A DNA stretch of 64,000 nt from Thiothrix eikelboomii (lineage in GTDB: Bacteria; Pseudomonadota; Gammaproteobacteria; Thiotrichales; Thiotrichaceae). The notes beneath the pieces are model-generated. The model was not told the origin of the DNA. It saw nothing but the letters and a program-made list of their open reading frames with translations, and did no database searches. The translations under genes and the position numbers were made by a program. Numbering within the stretch: the stretch's first letter is position 1; every line of letters starts with the position of its first letter. The stretch is from the NCBI RefSeq assembly GCF_900167255.1, contig NZ_FUYB01000005.1, forward strand, positions 186,001-250,000, written 5' to 3'. Of this stretch, positions 1 through 9,251 are shown one piece after another.

Positions 1-457
1 CCAAATTCTCAGCCATATAAATATTATTCGCCCGCAAATATTCAACATGAGGTCTTATCACGGCAATCAATCCCTGCTTTTTTGCCTTGCGCAAGATACC
101 CAAAGTCCCTATACGCGGAATATGGAAACGTTCCGCCACCCGTCGAGCCTGAGAATCATCCAGTAGTACAATGCTATCGGCGATAGTTTGCGCCAGCGCG
201 ATAGCTTCTGCTTCACCCGGATCAACCAAAATAGATAGTGGCTGGAGTACTTGTTGTTCCGGTTTACGAATTTCCAGCCAAGATAATTGAGCAACAGCCT
301 GAGCACCTGGCATCCCCAAACCTTTCACCGTCACCTCATGCCATACAGCAGGTGGAACTAAAACTCGCTGATACAACTGCCTTAATAAATCCAGTTGCCC
401 AATAATGGCCAGTGAAATCAACGGGCCGCTGTCCGCAACGATAGCTGGTCTAATCAT
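1..457 (-). CDS. PIN-domain protein (DUF3368 family), probable toxin, C-terminus cut by window edge
   Basis: The reverse strand reads open from an ATG at 457 through base 1 without a stop, giving at least 152 residues. The start has the PIN-like order: a hydrophobic strand followed by ADSGPL (Asp9), later DPGEAEAIAL and LLDDSQARR, which supply the acidic residues expected of a PIN ribonuclease site. DUF3368 PIN proteins are about 155-160 residues long, so only a few C-terminal residues should be missing. Its ATG overlaps the end of the upstream UPF0175 gene by 8 bases (ATGATTAG), the usual layout of an antitoxin-toxin pair. RNase activity is inferred from the family and not shown here. Confidence 0.8.
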   Translation of the reverse strand, partial: MIRPAIVADSGPLISLAIIGQLDLLRQLYQRVLVPPAVWHEVTVKGLGMPGAQAVAQLSWLEIRKPEQQVLQPLSILVDPGEAEAIALAQTIADSIVLLDDSQARRVAERFHIPRIGTLGILRKAKKQGLIAVIRPHVEYLRANNIYMAENL

Positions 458-701
458 CCTGCAACTCGTCTGCAATCTGGTCATTCTGCAAATTAACCAC
501 TGGAACACCCAACCGCCCCAGTTCAAACATGAATTTCAGCTTCGCCATCCCGCAGAATTCCGCTGCCTTGCCTAGTGACAAGCGGTGCAGTTCAAACAAC
601 TTGAGAGCCAGTAAAAAGCGTAATTCTTCCTCTAACTCGCGTGGAGCCTTGCCGGATGTGACCAATAGGTCATCAGCGTAAGGTATTGATAAACAGTGCA
701 T
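450..701 (-). CDS. UPF0175 family small protein, probable antitoxin
   Basis: An 83-residue protein with the UPF0175 pattern: a stretch rich in Leu and Glu, then LFELHRLSLGKAAEFCGMAKLKFM, a helix-turn-helix-like segment in which the Leu-Ser-x-Gly-x-Ala-Ala motif is typical. These proteins usually lie immediately before a DUF3368 PIN protein, as here, with coding overlap. The likely role is neutralising the PIN ribonuclease and repressing the pair's own promoter. The start at 701 has AGGAAT about 7 bases upstream. The antitoxin role is inferred from family and context. Confidence 0.75.
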   Translation of the reverse strand: MHCLSIPYADDLLVTSGKAPRELEEELRFLLALKLFELHRLSLGKAAEFCGMAKLKFMFELGRLGVPVVNLQNDQIADELQDD

Positions 702-772
702 GGTGCTATTCCTGATACAGTTGTGTTCATAACGTTTAGCCTAGACAACTCAGCTCAAATACCCAACCCACC

Positions 773-2980
773 CTATTTAGGCGGGTCAACCATCCGCTTT
801 TCCGCAGAGGAAACGGGGGTTTCGGTGGGGTTGGCTTCATCGCCTAGCCATTTTGCCAAAGCAGGGGCAGTACGCAGGTGCAAATCCCGTTGTGGGAAGG
901 GCATTTCAATATGGTGTAATCTTAAGGCTGTTTCGATCTCCCAGCAATAATGTGCGTGTACTGCGCCCGGGCGTTTGACTGCATCAGGAGTTAACCAAAC
1001 CACTAAGTCAAAATTCAGTGCATTATCACCAAAGCCAGTCAGCCATACTTGTGGCTTACGGTTCGGCATAACAAGGGTGTAGGGAACTTTTTCTGCCGCT
1101 TCAATCAAAATGCGCCTGACTAGCTCTTTATCGGTACCGTAGGCGACACCAAAGGGGATGCGGATTCGGCGGTAGGCCTCACGCATTGTCCAGTTAACCA
1201 CGCGCCCGCTAACAAATTCAGAGTTAGGCACCACAATATCGACATTATCATTCGTGGTAATAACAGTACTACGCACCCGCATTTGCCGCACTTCTCCGGT
1301 GACACCGGAAGCTAATTCGACAAAATCACCGATTTTTAAACTTTTCTCAAACAGCAAAATAATGCCAGAGACAAAGTTATTAATCATATTCTGCAAGCCA
1401 AAACCGATACCGATACTCAAAGCAGAGGCAATCAGGGCAAACTTGCTTACATCCACACCAATGAAAGACAGAGCTACCATAAAACCGATGATAATGATGA
1501 GGTAATGCAAGACCCGCCGGACAATAAATAAAGGACCATCATATTCACGTCCCCGCGCCCGGGCTAATTTACGCAAACCATTGCGCAATAACACTGACAG
1601 TAGCCAAGCCACCAGCAAAATAATCGCAAAGCGCAAGATACTTAAAGTGGTGATCGGGACTTGATTAATTTCAAACAGGGGTTTACGTAAGCTATCCAAT
1701 GAAAACTCCACGACAGTACCTGCTGTATCGGTGACTGCTGATACGGCTGCCCTTGCCCCACCTTGCTCTTTAAGAATCTGACTATGCAGTAAATCCAGTA
1801 GCAGGGTATTAGCACTTAAGTTAGTTTCCAGCCGCACAACGGCAGCTAAAGCGGTATCACTGAGGCTGCGGTTTTCGGCTTGTAGGCTTTGGATTTGCTG
1901 AGGATCTGCGGTTTTATCGTAGACTTCAGGCTCTATAGAAGGGTCTGCCCGCTGATTGCTCAATTCAGTGCGCCATTGCCCTGCCGTTTCACCTAGGGTA
2001 ACAGTGCTATCACGGGCTTCGCGCACAAACTCTCGCATCAATCCATAATCGGGATCAGATTGGGTCGTGGTTGCGAGTAGTTCATACAGGTATAAGCCGG
2101 TTTGTAGACGAATGACTTGAGCTTGTGCTTGAGCAAGATCCACTGCAAGTTGCCGACTTTGTAAGCTTTGTCCTTGCTGTTGCAATTTCCCCATTAGACT
2201 AGTGTCATCTAACACGTTCTTGGTCAAGTCTTGCTGTTCGACTTGGGTTTGTAGCTGAGTAAGGGTTTGTTGTGCTTGGGCTAAAGCATTGGCATTGATC
2301 GGATCATTGTCCGCTTGTGCTAAATGCTCTTGTGCATAGTTGAAGTCTTCGCGCAATTGGCGGGTGCGATCTTCCAATAAGTCACGAGTATGACTGATAT
2401 GGCTAAGTTCCGCTGTCACGGTGGCTAAGCGCACTTGTTTATACAGCCAATCCAATACTAAATCAGTACGAGCAGGGTCATCTGGCTTAGTTTCTAAGTA
2501 ACTCAGTTTTAAGTCAGCTAGTTCACTGTGTAAGCGGCTTTGGGTTTGGGTGGTTTCTTGTACCTGTTCAGTGCGAGCGGCTAGATCATTGCTACGCTCT
2601 GCTAGGCGTGCATGTAATTGTAAGAGCTCGGTGATACTGTAATAGGTTTGGCGAGGGGCTAAGGGCGGTAAATCTAAGGTGGTTTTGGTTTTTTGCTCCA
2701 CCATAGTTTGCCAGCGTTCAAAAGCTTGCTCCACACGTTCGATGCTTGCTTGATGAGCCGGATTAGTTATTTTTTGGATTTGTTCTAGTAAGGTATTGAC
2801 CCGTTCAGTGCGCTCAGCAGGGCTGGCTTGCTCGAAATAAGTCCACCAATCTGGGGCTAGCTCTTGCAAATCGGGAGCGCTAGCGGGTGTGGAAGCTTGA
2901 TCAGCCGCCCTTGCCATACCCCATAGGCAGCAACACAAAAGACTAACTAAGCCCCAAGTGAATAATGCTCTGTAGCCCAT
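773..2980 (-). CDS. Large MscS-family mechanosensitive channel (MscK/YbdG-like) with periplasmic coiled coil
   Basis: A 735-residue inner-membrane channel predicted to release solutes during hypo-osmotic shock. Residues 1-25 form a signal peptide ending near ARA-A. Residues about 30-420 are Gln/Leu/Glu-rich and look helical and coiled-coil, like the periplasmic part of MscK-type proteins. Membrane segments follow from about residue 445. The MscS pore helix lies around 510-545 (SIGIGFGLQNMINNFVSG), followed by the beta domain with GDFVELASGVTGEV and VVPNSEF, and the cytoplasmic alpha/beta domain to about 690. It is far longer than MscS (286 residues) and shorter than MscK (about 1120). It stands alone, convergent with nothing and downstream of no obvious partner. 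Confidence 0.85.
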   Translation of the reverse strand: MGYRALFTWGLVSLLCCCLWGMARAADQASTPASAPDLQELAPDWWTYFEQASPAERTERVNTLLEQIQKITNPAHQASIERVEQAFERWQTMVEQKTKTTLDLPPLAPRQTYYSITELLQLHARLAERSNDLAARTEQVQETTQTQSRLHSELADLKLSYLETKPDDPARTDLVLDWLYKQVRLATVTAELSHISHTRDLLEDRTRQLREDFNYAQEHLAQADNDPINANALAQAQQTLTQLQTQVEQQDLTKNVLDDTSLMGKLQQQGQSLQSRQLAVDLAQAQAQVIRLQTGLYLYELLATTTQSDPDYGLMREFVREARDSTVTLGETAGQWRTELSNQRADPSIEPEVYDKTADPQQIQSLQAENRSLSDTALAAVVRLETNLSANTLLLDLLHSQILKEQGGARAAVSAVTDTAGTVVEFSLDSLRKPLFEINQVPITTLSILRFAIILLVAWLLSVLLRNGLRKLARARGREYDGPLFIVRRVLHYLIIIIGFMVALSFIGVDVSKFALIASALSIGIGFGLQNMINNFVSGIILLFEKSLKIGDFVELASGVTGEVRQMRVRSTVITTNDNVDIVVPNSEFVSGRVVNWTMREAYRRIRIPFGVAYGTDKELVRRILIEAAEKVPYTLVMPNRKPQVWLTGFGDNALNFDLVVWLTPDAVKRPGAVHAHYCWEIETALRLHHIEMPFPQRDLHLRTAPALAKWLGDEANPTETPVSSAEKRMVDPPK

Positions 2981-3340
2981 TCGATCCCCTCGCTCAATTT
3001 GCCAGATACTGATTCTGATTAGCTACCTTAGGCTGCTAGCCTCCGCTCTGCAAGTTGACTCAAGAAATACTGGGTAGTTGATTTTCAACGATCTAACTCC
3101 TGACAGATAAACAGTCGCTTATTCAATGCTCGCTACCGGTCATGAGGCGAGTGCATGGCAGACTGACCCCTCCTTTTGTGTATATATCACTTCTTTTTAC
3201 TATGCTTTTGGCTTTGAATTAACTGAATATCCTAGATTCAGGCTAGTTGCTTTTCTGGTTTTAACTCAAGGCAGCGCCCCTGTATGCTGCGATTATTCAG
3301 CATCATTAATTAGTATTATTAATCATAGTAAGGAGAAAAC
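2981..3340. other. Intergenic gap between divergent mscS-like gene and 3341 gene
   Basis: About 360 bases between two divergently transcribed genes, so both promoters should lie here. I see no gene. An ORF at 3126-3401 runs into the 3341 gene in another frame and has no family signature. Near the right end, ATTAAT occurs on both sides of TAGTATT (about 3305-3323), followed by the ribosome-binding site of the next gene at 3331-3335. Confidence 0.5.
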
Positions 3341-3754
3341 ATGTTCAACTCTATCGAGATCCCTTTCGGCTGCTCCATGTTGTTCAATGTGGTTGACTTA
3401 AAACAGGGTGTTACTGTTGAGGATGTAGAGCTGTTATTAGGTGAAATGTGTAATGTTGTTAAAAATAATTATGGCGATGACAATGGAGGCTTTATTGGCG
3501 GACAGGTCTATCGCAATGCAGGTTTTATTTCGGAGGAGGGCAGTGTGCAACCAGAATATGAGGGCAAAAAGCGTATCAAACAAAACATGGGAGATCTTGT
3601 GATCGTCACCTATTGGAAATCTTTCGAGCAGCATGAAAAATCCCATGCTGATGCGCTTTTTAAAGAGAAATTCTCCAAATTAGCAGCCTATTGTGATAAT
3701 ACCTTTGAAGTGGGCTATGAAATGTTATGGCAGGGTGTACCCGAAAATCACTAA
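3341..3754 (+). CDS. Small protein of unknown function, possibly a dimeric alpha/beta-barrel (ABM-like) fold
   Basis: A 137-residue soluble protein with no signal peptide and no confidently recognised family. The start is well supported by AAGGAG 5 bases upstream of ATG 3341. The pattern of a hydrophobic strand, a long helix (VEDVELLLGEMCNVVKN), a Gly-rich turn (GGFIGGQVYRN), a strand (DLVIVTYWKS) and a helix rich in His/Glu (FEQHEKSHADALFKEKF) resembles the ferredoxin-like barrel of antibiotic-biosynthesis-monooxygenase-type proteins, in which the W-x-S-x-E-x-H-x-x-S-H run is common. That resemblance is structural guesswork. The gene is monocistronic and is followed by a clear terminator. 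Confidence 0.6.
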   Translation: MFNSIEIPFGCSMLFNVVDLKQGVTVEDVELLLGEMCNVVKNNYGDDNGGFIGGQVYRNAGFISEEGSVQPEYEGKKRIKQNMGDLVIVTYWKSFEQHEKSHADALFKEKFSKLAAYCDNTFEVGYEMLWQGVPENH

Positions 3755-3794
3755 ATTTACCCGATAAACTTAGGCTTTTAGTAGTTTTTGCACA

Positions 3795-3810
3795 CTAACC
3801 TATAGGTTAG
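3795..3810. repeat. Perfect 16-bp palindrome
   Basis: CTAACCTATAGGTTAG is exactly self-complementary. It lies just upstream of the terminator hairpin behind the 3341 gene. It may be an extra stem of the 3' end or a protein-binding site. Confidence 0.6.
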
Positions 3811-3811
3811 C

Positions 3812-3847
3812 GTTGGGCAGTGAGTCTCAAACTGCCCAGCCTTTTTT
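3812..3847 (+). terminator. Rho-independent terminator after the 3341 gene
   Basis: A 10-bp stem (GTTGGGCAGT with ACTGCCCAGC, one G-U pair) with a 9-base loop is followed by six T. It ends the single-gene transcript from 3341-3754. Confidence 0.85.
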
Positions 3848-4133
3848 AGGGGCAAGTTGGGGCAATACAATAAGTCTCGCTGGCTGCTTAATATAGTGCG
3901 AAAAACTATAGCGCAGTATACTATCCTTCTTTGCAGGAAATAGGCTGATACCTACCTGTTCCGGTTTATTCGTTGTCCGCCTTGTTATCGGGAGTAACAG
4001 CCGCTGGCAGCACCGGTTCAAATTCAAACTAACACCCAATACGAACAGAAAACTGACCCAATGCTGTGAGGAATCATGCCGATACGCAATGGCTATGCGA
4101 CTGCTTTCTGAATAAACTGCTTGAAGTAAACCC
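3848..4133. other. Intergenic gap before hybrid kinase, nothing clear
   Basis: Roughly 290 bases after the terminator. It should contain the promoter of the hybrid kinase. An antisense ORF here (3827-4189) has no recognisable motif and no family-like composition. I see no RNA gene or repeat. Confidence 0.4.
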
Positions 4134-6422
4134 TTGAGATTTGTCTTAAATGTTGTCCTATGGATGCTAGCTTGTTTGCTATTAGCCATGCCTGCATTGG
4201 CTAAGCCAACGGTTATCTTGACTGATCAGCAAGCAGCCATTCGGGTGGATACTGGGCTAGATTTTTTGCATGATCCTGATGGAAGTCTGACGATCAACGA
4301 ACTGACTTCAACGGCCTTCAGTCAGCAGTTTAGTAATACAGGTACAGCGGGATTCTATGTTGGCTTAACGGATGACACCTATTGGCTCAAGCAGCGCTTT
4401 GATTATCAATCCAATGTATTGGCTTGGTATTTACAAGTACTCGGCATGGATGAGGCTTGGGTTGAGGTCTATTTGCAGCCAGAGGGTGCAACCCCTATCA
4501 GGCTTGATCCAGAGCCGTATTTTCTGTATCACACCTATCCTTTAGCGGTGGCAGCACCAGGGCTATACACCCTGTATGTACGGGTACAAGACCGCAATGA
4601 TGGTTTGGGCTTAGGCTTTCGTTTTACGCAGGCTGAGCAGCGCGTCAATATCCATCACATTATTTTCTATACCTTGATCAGCGGTGGTTTACTGGCCTTA
4701 GGCTTATATAACCTATTTTTATTTGCTAGTTTACGGCATGCGAGTTATGGCTGGTTGGGATTAGGCATTCTGGCGATTAATCTTGAAAATAGCCGTTACA
4801 CCGGATTACTGCATCAGTATTTACCGGTATGGCCTGAATATGCTCAATTTTATGCAGCTTTTAGTTTTCTTGCCCTCTTAGGGTATATCGAGTTTTTTCG
4901 GGATTTGTTGGGAACACGCCATTATTTTCCTCTCCTTGATCAAGCCTTTCGAGTGTTATTTTGGCTGCTTGTGGGCGTGTTAATTAATTTAGCGTGGCTG
5001 CCATTTGCTGCCTTGTGCTATACGATATTAGCAGCCTTAGTTTTTACGCTTACCGCTTTCACGATGATTAGGTTGTTCTTTACCCCAATCAAGCTCAATA
5101 AAAAACTCAGTTGGGGTTTCGTAGTTTTTATTCTTGGTAGCTTACCTGCGTTGTTAAATGGGCTTTATATTCAATTGGGGTTTGTTTTTGGCTTGCCACT
5201 ATTACTCCTGACTATTTTTCTGTTTGCCTTGTTGTTATCGCTGGCACAGACAGATCATGTCCGCCTGCTGCGTGAAGAGGCAGCTAGTGCTAAAGCAGCG
5301 AATCAGGCTAAGGGGGATTTTCTGACGACGATGAGTCACGAGTTGCGCACGCCGATGAATGCGGTAGTGGGAGCAGGTAGTTTATTACGAGATACAGGGC
5401 TTACGGTACAGCAACGCAGCTATGTGGATAAGCTGGAAATTGCTTCCCGTCACATGCTAGCGCTGATTGGTAATATTCTAGATGTGTCTCGGATTGAGCA
5501 GCAGGCTTTAAGTTTTGAGGAGATTCCCTTTGATCTCACAGTTATCGCTGCCGAATTGGAAGCTTTATTTGCGGGGCAAGCTAAAGACAAAGGTTTAGCT
5601 TTCAGTTTAAAAGCTCCTGCTGCTTCGCTTTGGTTGCAGGGTGATCCAACTCGCTTGAAACAAGTTTTAATGAATTTATTGAGTAATGCGATTAAATTTA
5701 CTGAGCAAGGTCGGGTTGATTGTAGCTTGCTGGTGGAGGAAGAGCGTGAGGATCTGAGGGTGGTAAATTTTGCTGTCACTGATAGTGGCATTGGCATCAC
5801 CCCAGAACAGCAAGCACACTTATTCCAGCCATTTTCACAAGCCGATAGCACAACCTCACGGCGTTATGGGGGCAGTGGCTTGGGGCTGGCGATTAGTGCG
5901 CAACTGGTGAAACAGATGGGAGGAAGTTTGCATTTAGAGAGTGCATTAGGACAAGGGAGTCGTCTTTGGTTTAGGTTGGAGTTTCCAATTGCCAAAACCC
6001 TAGCTACAACCCTAGCTACAGTACCCTCCGTGGTGGCTAGTCAGCGTTTAAACTTAACCGCAGCGGCTATTTTGTTGGTTGATGATGATGTGTTAAACCA
6101 GTTTTTCACTCAAGCGGTCTTAGAAAAATTGGGCATGCAAGTCACGATAGCAGGCAGTGGAGCAGCCGCTATTCAGCAAGTTCAACAGCAGAATTTTGCA
6201 CTGGTATTGATGGATGTGAGCATGCCGGAAATGGATGGCTATGAGACGACTCGTCGCATCCGAGTCATGCCTAATTTAGCTGATTTACCGATTATTGCCT
6301 TGACGGCACATGCCATTGCTGGCGAGCGTGAACGTTGCCTAGCTGCTGGGATGAGTGATTTTTTGTGTAAACCCTATCAAATAGCAGATTTGCAGATGAC
6401 CTTGCAGCGTTGGTTGCGTTGA
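4134..6422 (+). CDS. Hybrid sensor histidine kinase with 7TMR-DISM input and C-terminal receiver
   Basis: A 762-residue inner-membrane sensor. Residues 1-23 form a signal peptide (ending ALA). Residues about 30-165 match the 7TMR-DISM extracellular domain, and seven hydrophobic helices span about 175-385. A HisKA domain carries SHELRTP with the phosphorylatable His402. The HATPase has an N box (NLLSNAIKF) and G boxes (DSGIGI, GGSGLGLAI). The receiver has DDD and Asp694 in LVLMDVSMPEMDG, with the conserved Lys in CKPY. The start is TTG at 4134, because it supplies the basic n-region of the signal peptide; ATG 4164 is possible but leaves only a short hydrophobic start. No response regulator is adjacent, so output probably goes through a distant Hpt or regulator. 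Confidence 0.9.
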   Translation: MRFVLNVVLWMLACLLLAMPALAKPTVILTDQQAAIRVDTGLDFLHDPDGSLTINELTSTAFSQQFSNTGTAGFYVGLTDDTYWLKQRFDYQSNVLAWYLQVLGMDEAWVEVYLQPEGATPIRLDPEPYFLYHTYPLAVAAPGLYTLYVRVQDRNDGLGLGFRFTQAEQRVNIHHIIFYTLISGGLLALGLYNLFLFASLRHASYGWLGLGILAINLENSRYTGLLHQYLPVWPEYAQFYAAFSFLALLGYIEFFRDLLGTRHYFPLLDQAFRVLFWLLVGVLINLAWLPFAALCYTILAALVFTLTAFTMIRLFFTPIKLNKKLSWGFVVFILGSLPALLNGLYIQLGFVFGLPLLLLTIFLFALLLSLAQTDHVRLLREEAASAKAANQAKGDFLTTMSHELRTPMNAVVGAGSLLRDTGLTVQQRSYVDKLEIASRHMLALIGNILDVSRIEQQALSFEEIPFDLTVIAAELEALFAGQAKDKGLAFSLKAPAASLWLQGDPTRLKQVLMNLLSNAIKFTEQGRVDCSLLVEEEREDLRVVNFAVTDSGIGITPEQQAHLFQPFSQADSTTSRRYGGSGLGLAISAQLVKQMGGSLHLESALGQGSRLWFRLEFPIAKTLATTLATVPSVVASQRLNLTAAAILLVDDDVLNQFFTQAVLEKLGMQVTIAGSGAAAIQQVQQQNFALVLMDVSMPEMDGYETTRRIRVMPNLADLPIIALTAHAIAGERERCLAAGMSDFLCKPYQIADLQMTLQRWLR

Positions 6423-6537
6423 GGCTGAAGCTTATCCAAATTTAACTCGATTTTGACTGAAAATACTGTCATTTTTTTCTATAGGCTCAGCTACACTCAG
6501 TAAATTAGAGTGTGAAGACTAAAAAACGATAATCAGA

Positions 6538-7641
6538 ATGAAAAAGTATTGTTTATATCTGTATTTAGGCTGTCTTTGCCTAATACTGGCAGGTTGCGAG
6601 GTGCGTTCTGCAAGTCCTGTCACGGCGACTAAATTGGTTGGCGGTTTAGATCATCCGTGGAGTATGGCTTTTTTACCGAATGAAGAAATTCTCATTACAG
6701 AGCGCAGTGGGCAGTTACGTAGTGTGCAAAAAGGTAAGCTGTCTGCGCCTATTCAGGGCGTACCGCCTGTGTTCGCACAAGGGCAGGGTGGTTTATTAGG
6801 GGTTGCGGCTCATCCTAATTTTTCAGAAAACCGTTTAATTTATCTGGCTTATAGTGGAGCAGGTCAAGGTGGCGCAAGTACGGAACTCGTGCAAGCTCAA
6901 TATCAAGAGGGTCAGCTGAATAACCTGCAAAAGCTTTTCGTTTCTTTACCCAAGTTCAAGACGAGTCACCATTTTGGCGGGCGTTTATTGTTTGACCAGC
7001 AAGGGTATCTCTATTTAACTTTGGGTGATCGTGGTCAGCAGGACTTAGCTCAGGATCTGAGTAATTCGATCGGTGGTGTTTTGCGTTTCAATGCAGAGGG
7101 TAGCGTGCCAGAGTCTAATCCTTTTAAAAATAATCCAGCAGCACTACCTGAGCTTTATACTTATGGACATCGTAATGTGCAAGGTATTGCTTTGAACCCA
7201 AGTAATGGTCAAGTTTGGACGCATGAGCATGGTCCACAAGGGGGCGATGAAATCAATCTGCTCAAAGCTGGGGCTAATTATGGCTGGCCCGTGATTACTT
7301 ATGGTGAGCAATACGGTGGTGGACCGATCGGGCAAGGGAAAACTCAGCAAGCGGGCATGGAGCAACCCTTGCATTATTGGACTCCCTCGATAGCACCCTC
7401 AGGGATGACTTTTTACAATGGGGATAAATATTCTGGTTGGAATGGTAGCTTATTTGTTGGCTCATTGAAGTTCGCTAAATTAGTTCGCTTGACCCTCGTT
7501 GGTGGCAAAGTGGCGGCTGAAGAAAGCTTATTAGAAAATCAAATTGGGCGGATTCGTGATGTGCAGCAAGGCCCTGATGGTTATTTATATCTCCTCAATG
7601 ATGAAGCGCAGGGCGGCCTATACCGATTAGAACCGAGCTAG
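6538..7641 (+). CDS. yliI: PQQ-dependent soluble aldose sugar dehydrogenase-like lipoprotein (YliI/Asd family)
   Basis: A 367-residue protein with a lipoprotein signal (lipobox LAGC, Cys about 20), so it is probably anchored in the outer membrane facing the periplasm. It has the six-bladed beta-propeller pattern of soluble glucose/aldose sugar dehydrogenases: HPWSMAFLP, HHFGGRLLFD, LTLGDRGQQ, GHRNVQGIA, HEHGPQGGDEIN, NYGWPVITYG and SGMTFY. E. coli YliI is 371 residues, close to this length. Members oxidise aldoses with PQQ as cofactor. No PQQ biosynthesis genes lie in the window. The Shine-Dalgarno sequence is weak. Substrate is unknown. Confidence 0.85.
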   Translation: MKKYCLYLYLGCLCLILAGCEVRSASPVTATKLVGGLDHPWSMAFLPNEEILITERSGQLRSVQKGKLSAPIQGVPPVFAQGQGGLLGVAAHPNFSENRLIYLAYSGAGQGGASTELVQAQYQEGQLNNLQKLFVSLPKFKTSHHFGGRLLFDQQGYLYLTLGDRGQQDLAQDLSNSIGGVLRFNAEGSVPESNPFKNNPAALPELYTYGHRNVQGIALNPSNGQVWTHEHGPQGGDEINLLKAGANYGWPVITYGEQYGGGPIGQGKTQQAGMEQPLHYWTPSIAPSGMTFYNGDKYSGWNGSLFVGSLKFAKLVRLTLVGGKVAAEESLLENQIGRIRDVQQGPDGYLYLLNDEAQGGLYRLEPS

Positions 7642-7723
7642 TCACTCGCTAATCCGGCTCTAACCCCTGTTGACTGAGTTGATTTTGCGCTAGGATGCGG
7701 GCTTCATTATTTAGGATCTAATC

Positions 7724-8455
7724 ATGCTGTTGATTCCCGCTATCGACCTGAAAGACGGTCAATGTGTACGCCTGCGTCAAGGGCGAATGGATGACTCGAC
7801 TATCTTCTCCTCTAATCCGGTTGATGTCGCCCAGCGTTGGGTGGATGCCGGTGCACGACGTTTACATTTAGTGGATTTGAACGGCGCATTTGCAGGTAAA
7901 CCCATGAATGCTGAGGTGGTGCGTGCTATCGCAGCACAGTTTCCGCAGTTACCCGTGCAGATTGGGGGTGGGATTCGTGATGCTGATACGATTGCAGCTT
8001 ATTTAGAGGCTGGGGTACAGTTCTGTATTATCGGGACGAAAGCGGTCCAAGAACCTGCTTTCGTAGTCGATGTATGTCGGCAGTTTCCGGGGCAAATTAT
8101 CGTCGGCATTGATGCAAAAAATGGCAAAGTCGCGACCGATGGTTGGGCAGAGGTATCTCAGGTCGATGCGATTGATTTAGCCAAGCAGTTTGAGCAAGCA
8201 GGTGTGACTGCCATTGTGTATACCGATATTGCCCGCGATGGCATGATGAACGGGGTGAATGTGAAGGAAACCGCTCGGCTAGCAGCGCATATTTCTATCC
8301 CAGTGATTGCTTCCGGTGGTGTCACTGATCTAGAGGATATTAAAGCCCTGCTCGCTGTTGAGGATCAAGGCGTGATGGGGGCTATTCTTGGGCGTTCGAT
8401 TTATGAAGGTAGGATTGACCTAGCAGCCGCACAGCGCTTGGTGGATGGAGTCTAG
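7724..8455 (+). CDS. hisA: HisA, ProFAR isomerase
   Basis: This 243-residue (beta/alpha)8 barrel isomerises 5'-ProFAR to PRFAR, the fourth step of histidine biosynthesis. The N-terminus IPAIDLKDG carries the catalytic Asp8, and the two half-barrel phosphate loops are seen (QIGGGIRD and IASGGV). The length is normal. It is the first gene of the operon seen here and lies 2 bases before hisF. A possible but weak promoter (TTGACT at 7670, TAGGAT at 7691) lies upstream. hisB and hisH, its frequent neighbours, are not in this window. Confidence 0.97.
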   Translation: MLLIPAIDLKDGQCVRLRQGRMDDSTIFSSNPVDVAQRWVDAGARRLHLVDLNGAFAGKPMNAEVVRAIAAQFPQLPVQIGGGIRDADTIAAYLEAGVQFCIIGTKAVQEPAFVVDVCRQFPGQIIVGIDAKNGKVATDGWAEVSQVDAIDLAKQFEQAGVTAIVYTDIARDGMMNGVNVKETARLAAHISIPVIASGGVTDLEDIKALLAVEDQGVMGAILGRSIYEGRIDLAAAQRLVDGV

Positions 8456-8457
8456 TC

Positions 8458-9231
8458 ATGGGGTTAGCTAAGCGCATTATTCCTTGTCTTGATGTAGACA
8501 ATGGCCGTGTCGTTAAGGGAGTCAATTTTGTTGATATTCGTGATGCAGGCGATCCCGTAGAAATTGCCGCTCGCTATAATCGCGAAGGTGCAGATGAAAT
8601 CACCTTTCTTGATATCACCGCAAGTTCCGATAATCGCGAAACGATGGTGCATGTAGTTGAAGCCGTTGCCTCTCAAGTGTTCATTCCCCTCACGGTCGGT
8701 GGAGGGATTCGTAAATTAGACGATGTACGCCGGATGTTGAATGCGGGTGCAGATAAGGTAGGGATTAATACCGCTGCGATCACTCATCCTGAATTAGTGC
8801 GCGAGGCGACAGATTATTTTGGTTCGCAATGTATTGTGGTGGCGATTGATGCTAAGCGCGTCAATGAGCCGGGTCAGCCTTTACGTTGGGAGGTGTTCAC
8901 CCACGGTGGTCGTAAACGCACAGGCCTAGATGCAGTGGCTTGGGCAGAGAAAATGGCGGCGTATGGTGCGGGTGAGCTTTTAGTCACGAGTATGGATCGA
9001 GATGGGACAAAAAGTGGTTTTGATTTAGACCTAATGGCGGCGATTAATCAGCGCGTTTCTGTACCCCTAATTGCTTCGGGTGGGGTAGGTAATTTGCAGG
9101 ATTTAGCGGATGGCGTATTAAAAGGTGGCGCTGATGCGGTATTAGCGGCTAGTATTTTCCACTTTGGTGAATATACTGTGGGCGAGGCCAAAGCATTTAT
9201 GGCCGCGCAAGGTATTGAGATGCGTTTATAA
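8458..9231 (+). CDS. hisF: HisF, imidazole glycerol phosphate synthase cyclase subunit
   Basis: A 257-residue barrel paralogous to hisA. It starts [20 protein letters not shown] with the catalytic Asp and has the phosphate-binding loops VGGGIR and IASGGVG. With HisH it converts PRFAR and ammonia to imidazole glycerol phosphate and AICAR. HisH must be encoded elsewhere. It sits 2 bases after hisA and 20 bases before the AAA+/M41 gene, so it is co-transcribed with both. Confidence 0.97.
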   Translation: MGLAKRIIPCLDVDNGRVVKGVNFVDIRDAGDPVEIAARYNREGADEITFLDITASSDNRETMVHVVEAVASQVFIPLTVGGGIRKLDDVRRMLNAGADKVGINTAAITHPELVREATDYFGSQCIVVAIDAKRVNEPGQPLRWEVFTHGGRKRTGLDAVAWAEKMAAYGAGELLVTSMDRDGTKSGFDLDLMAAINQRVSVPLIASGGVGNLQDLADGVLKGGADAVLAASIFHFGEYTVGEAKAFMAAQGIEMRL

Positions 9232-9251
9232 AGAATGATGAAGGAGTCTGC

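Noticed and set aside
109-306. 65-residue reverse ORF at the left edge
   Set aside because: It is out of frame with the PIN-domain reading, which is open over the whole stretch and has conserved motifs.
3126-3401. 91-residue ORF upstream of the 3341 gene
   Set aside because: It overlaps the start of a gene with a strong ribosome-binding site in another frame and shows no family-like pattern.
5450-5851. 133-residue ORF antisense to the hybrid kinase
   Set aside because: It covers the kinase ATPase domain in reverse; no ribosome-binding site and shadow-like composition.
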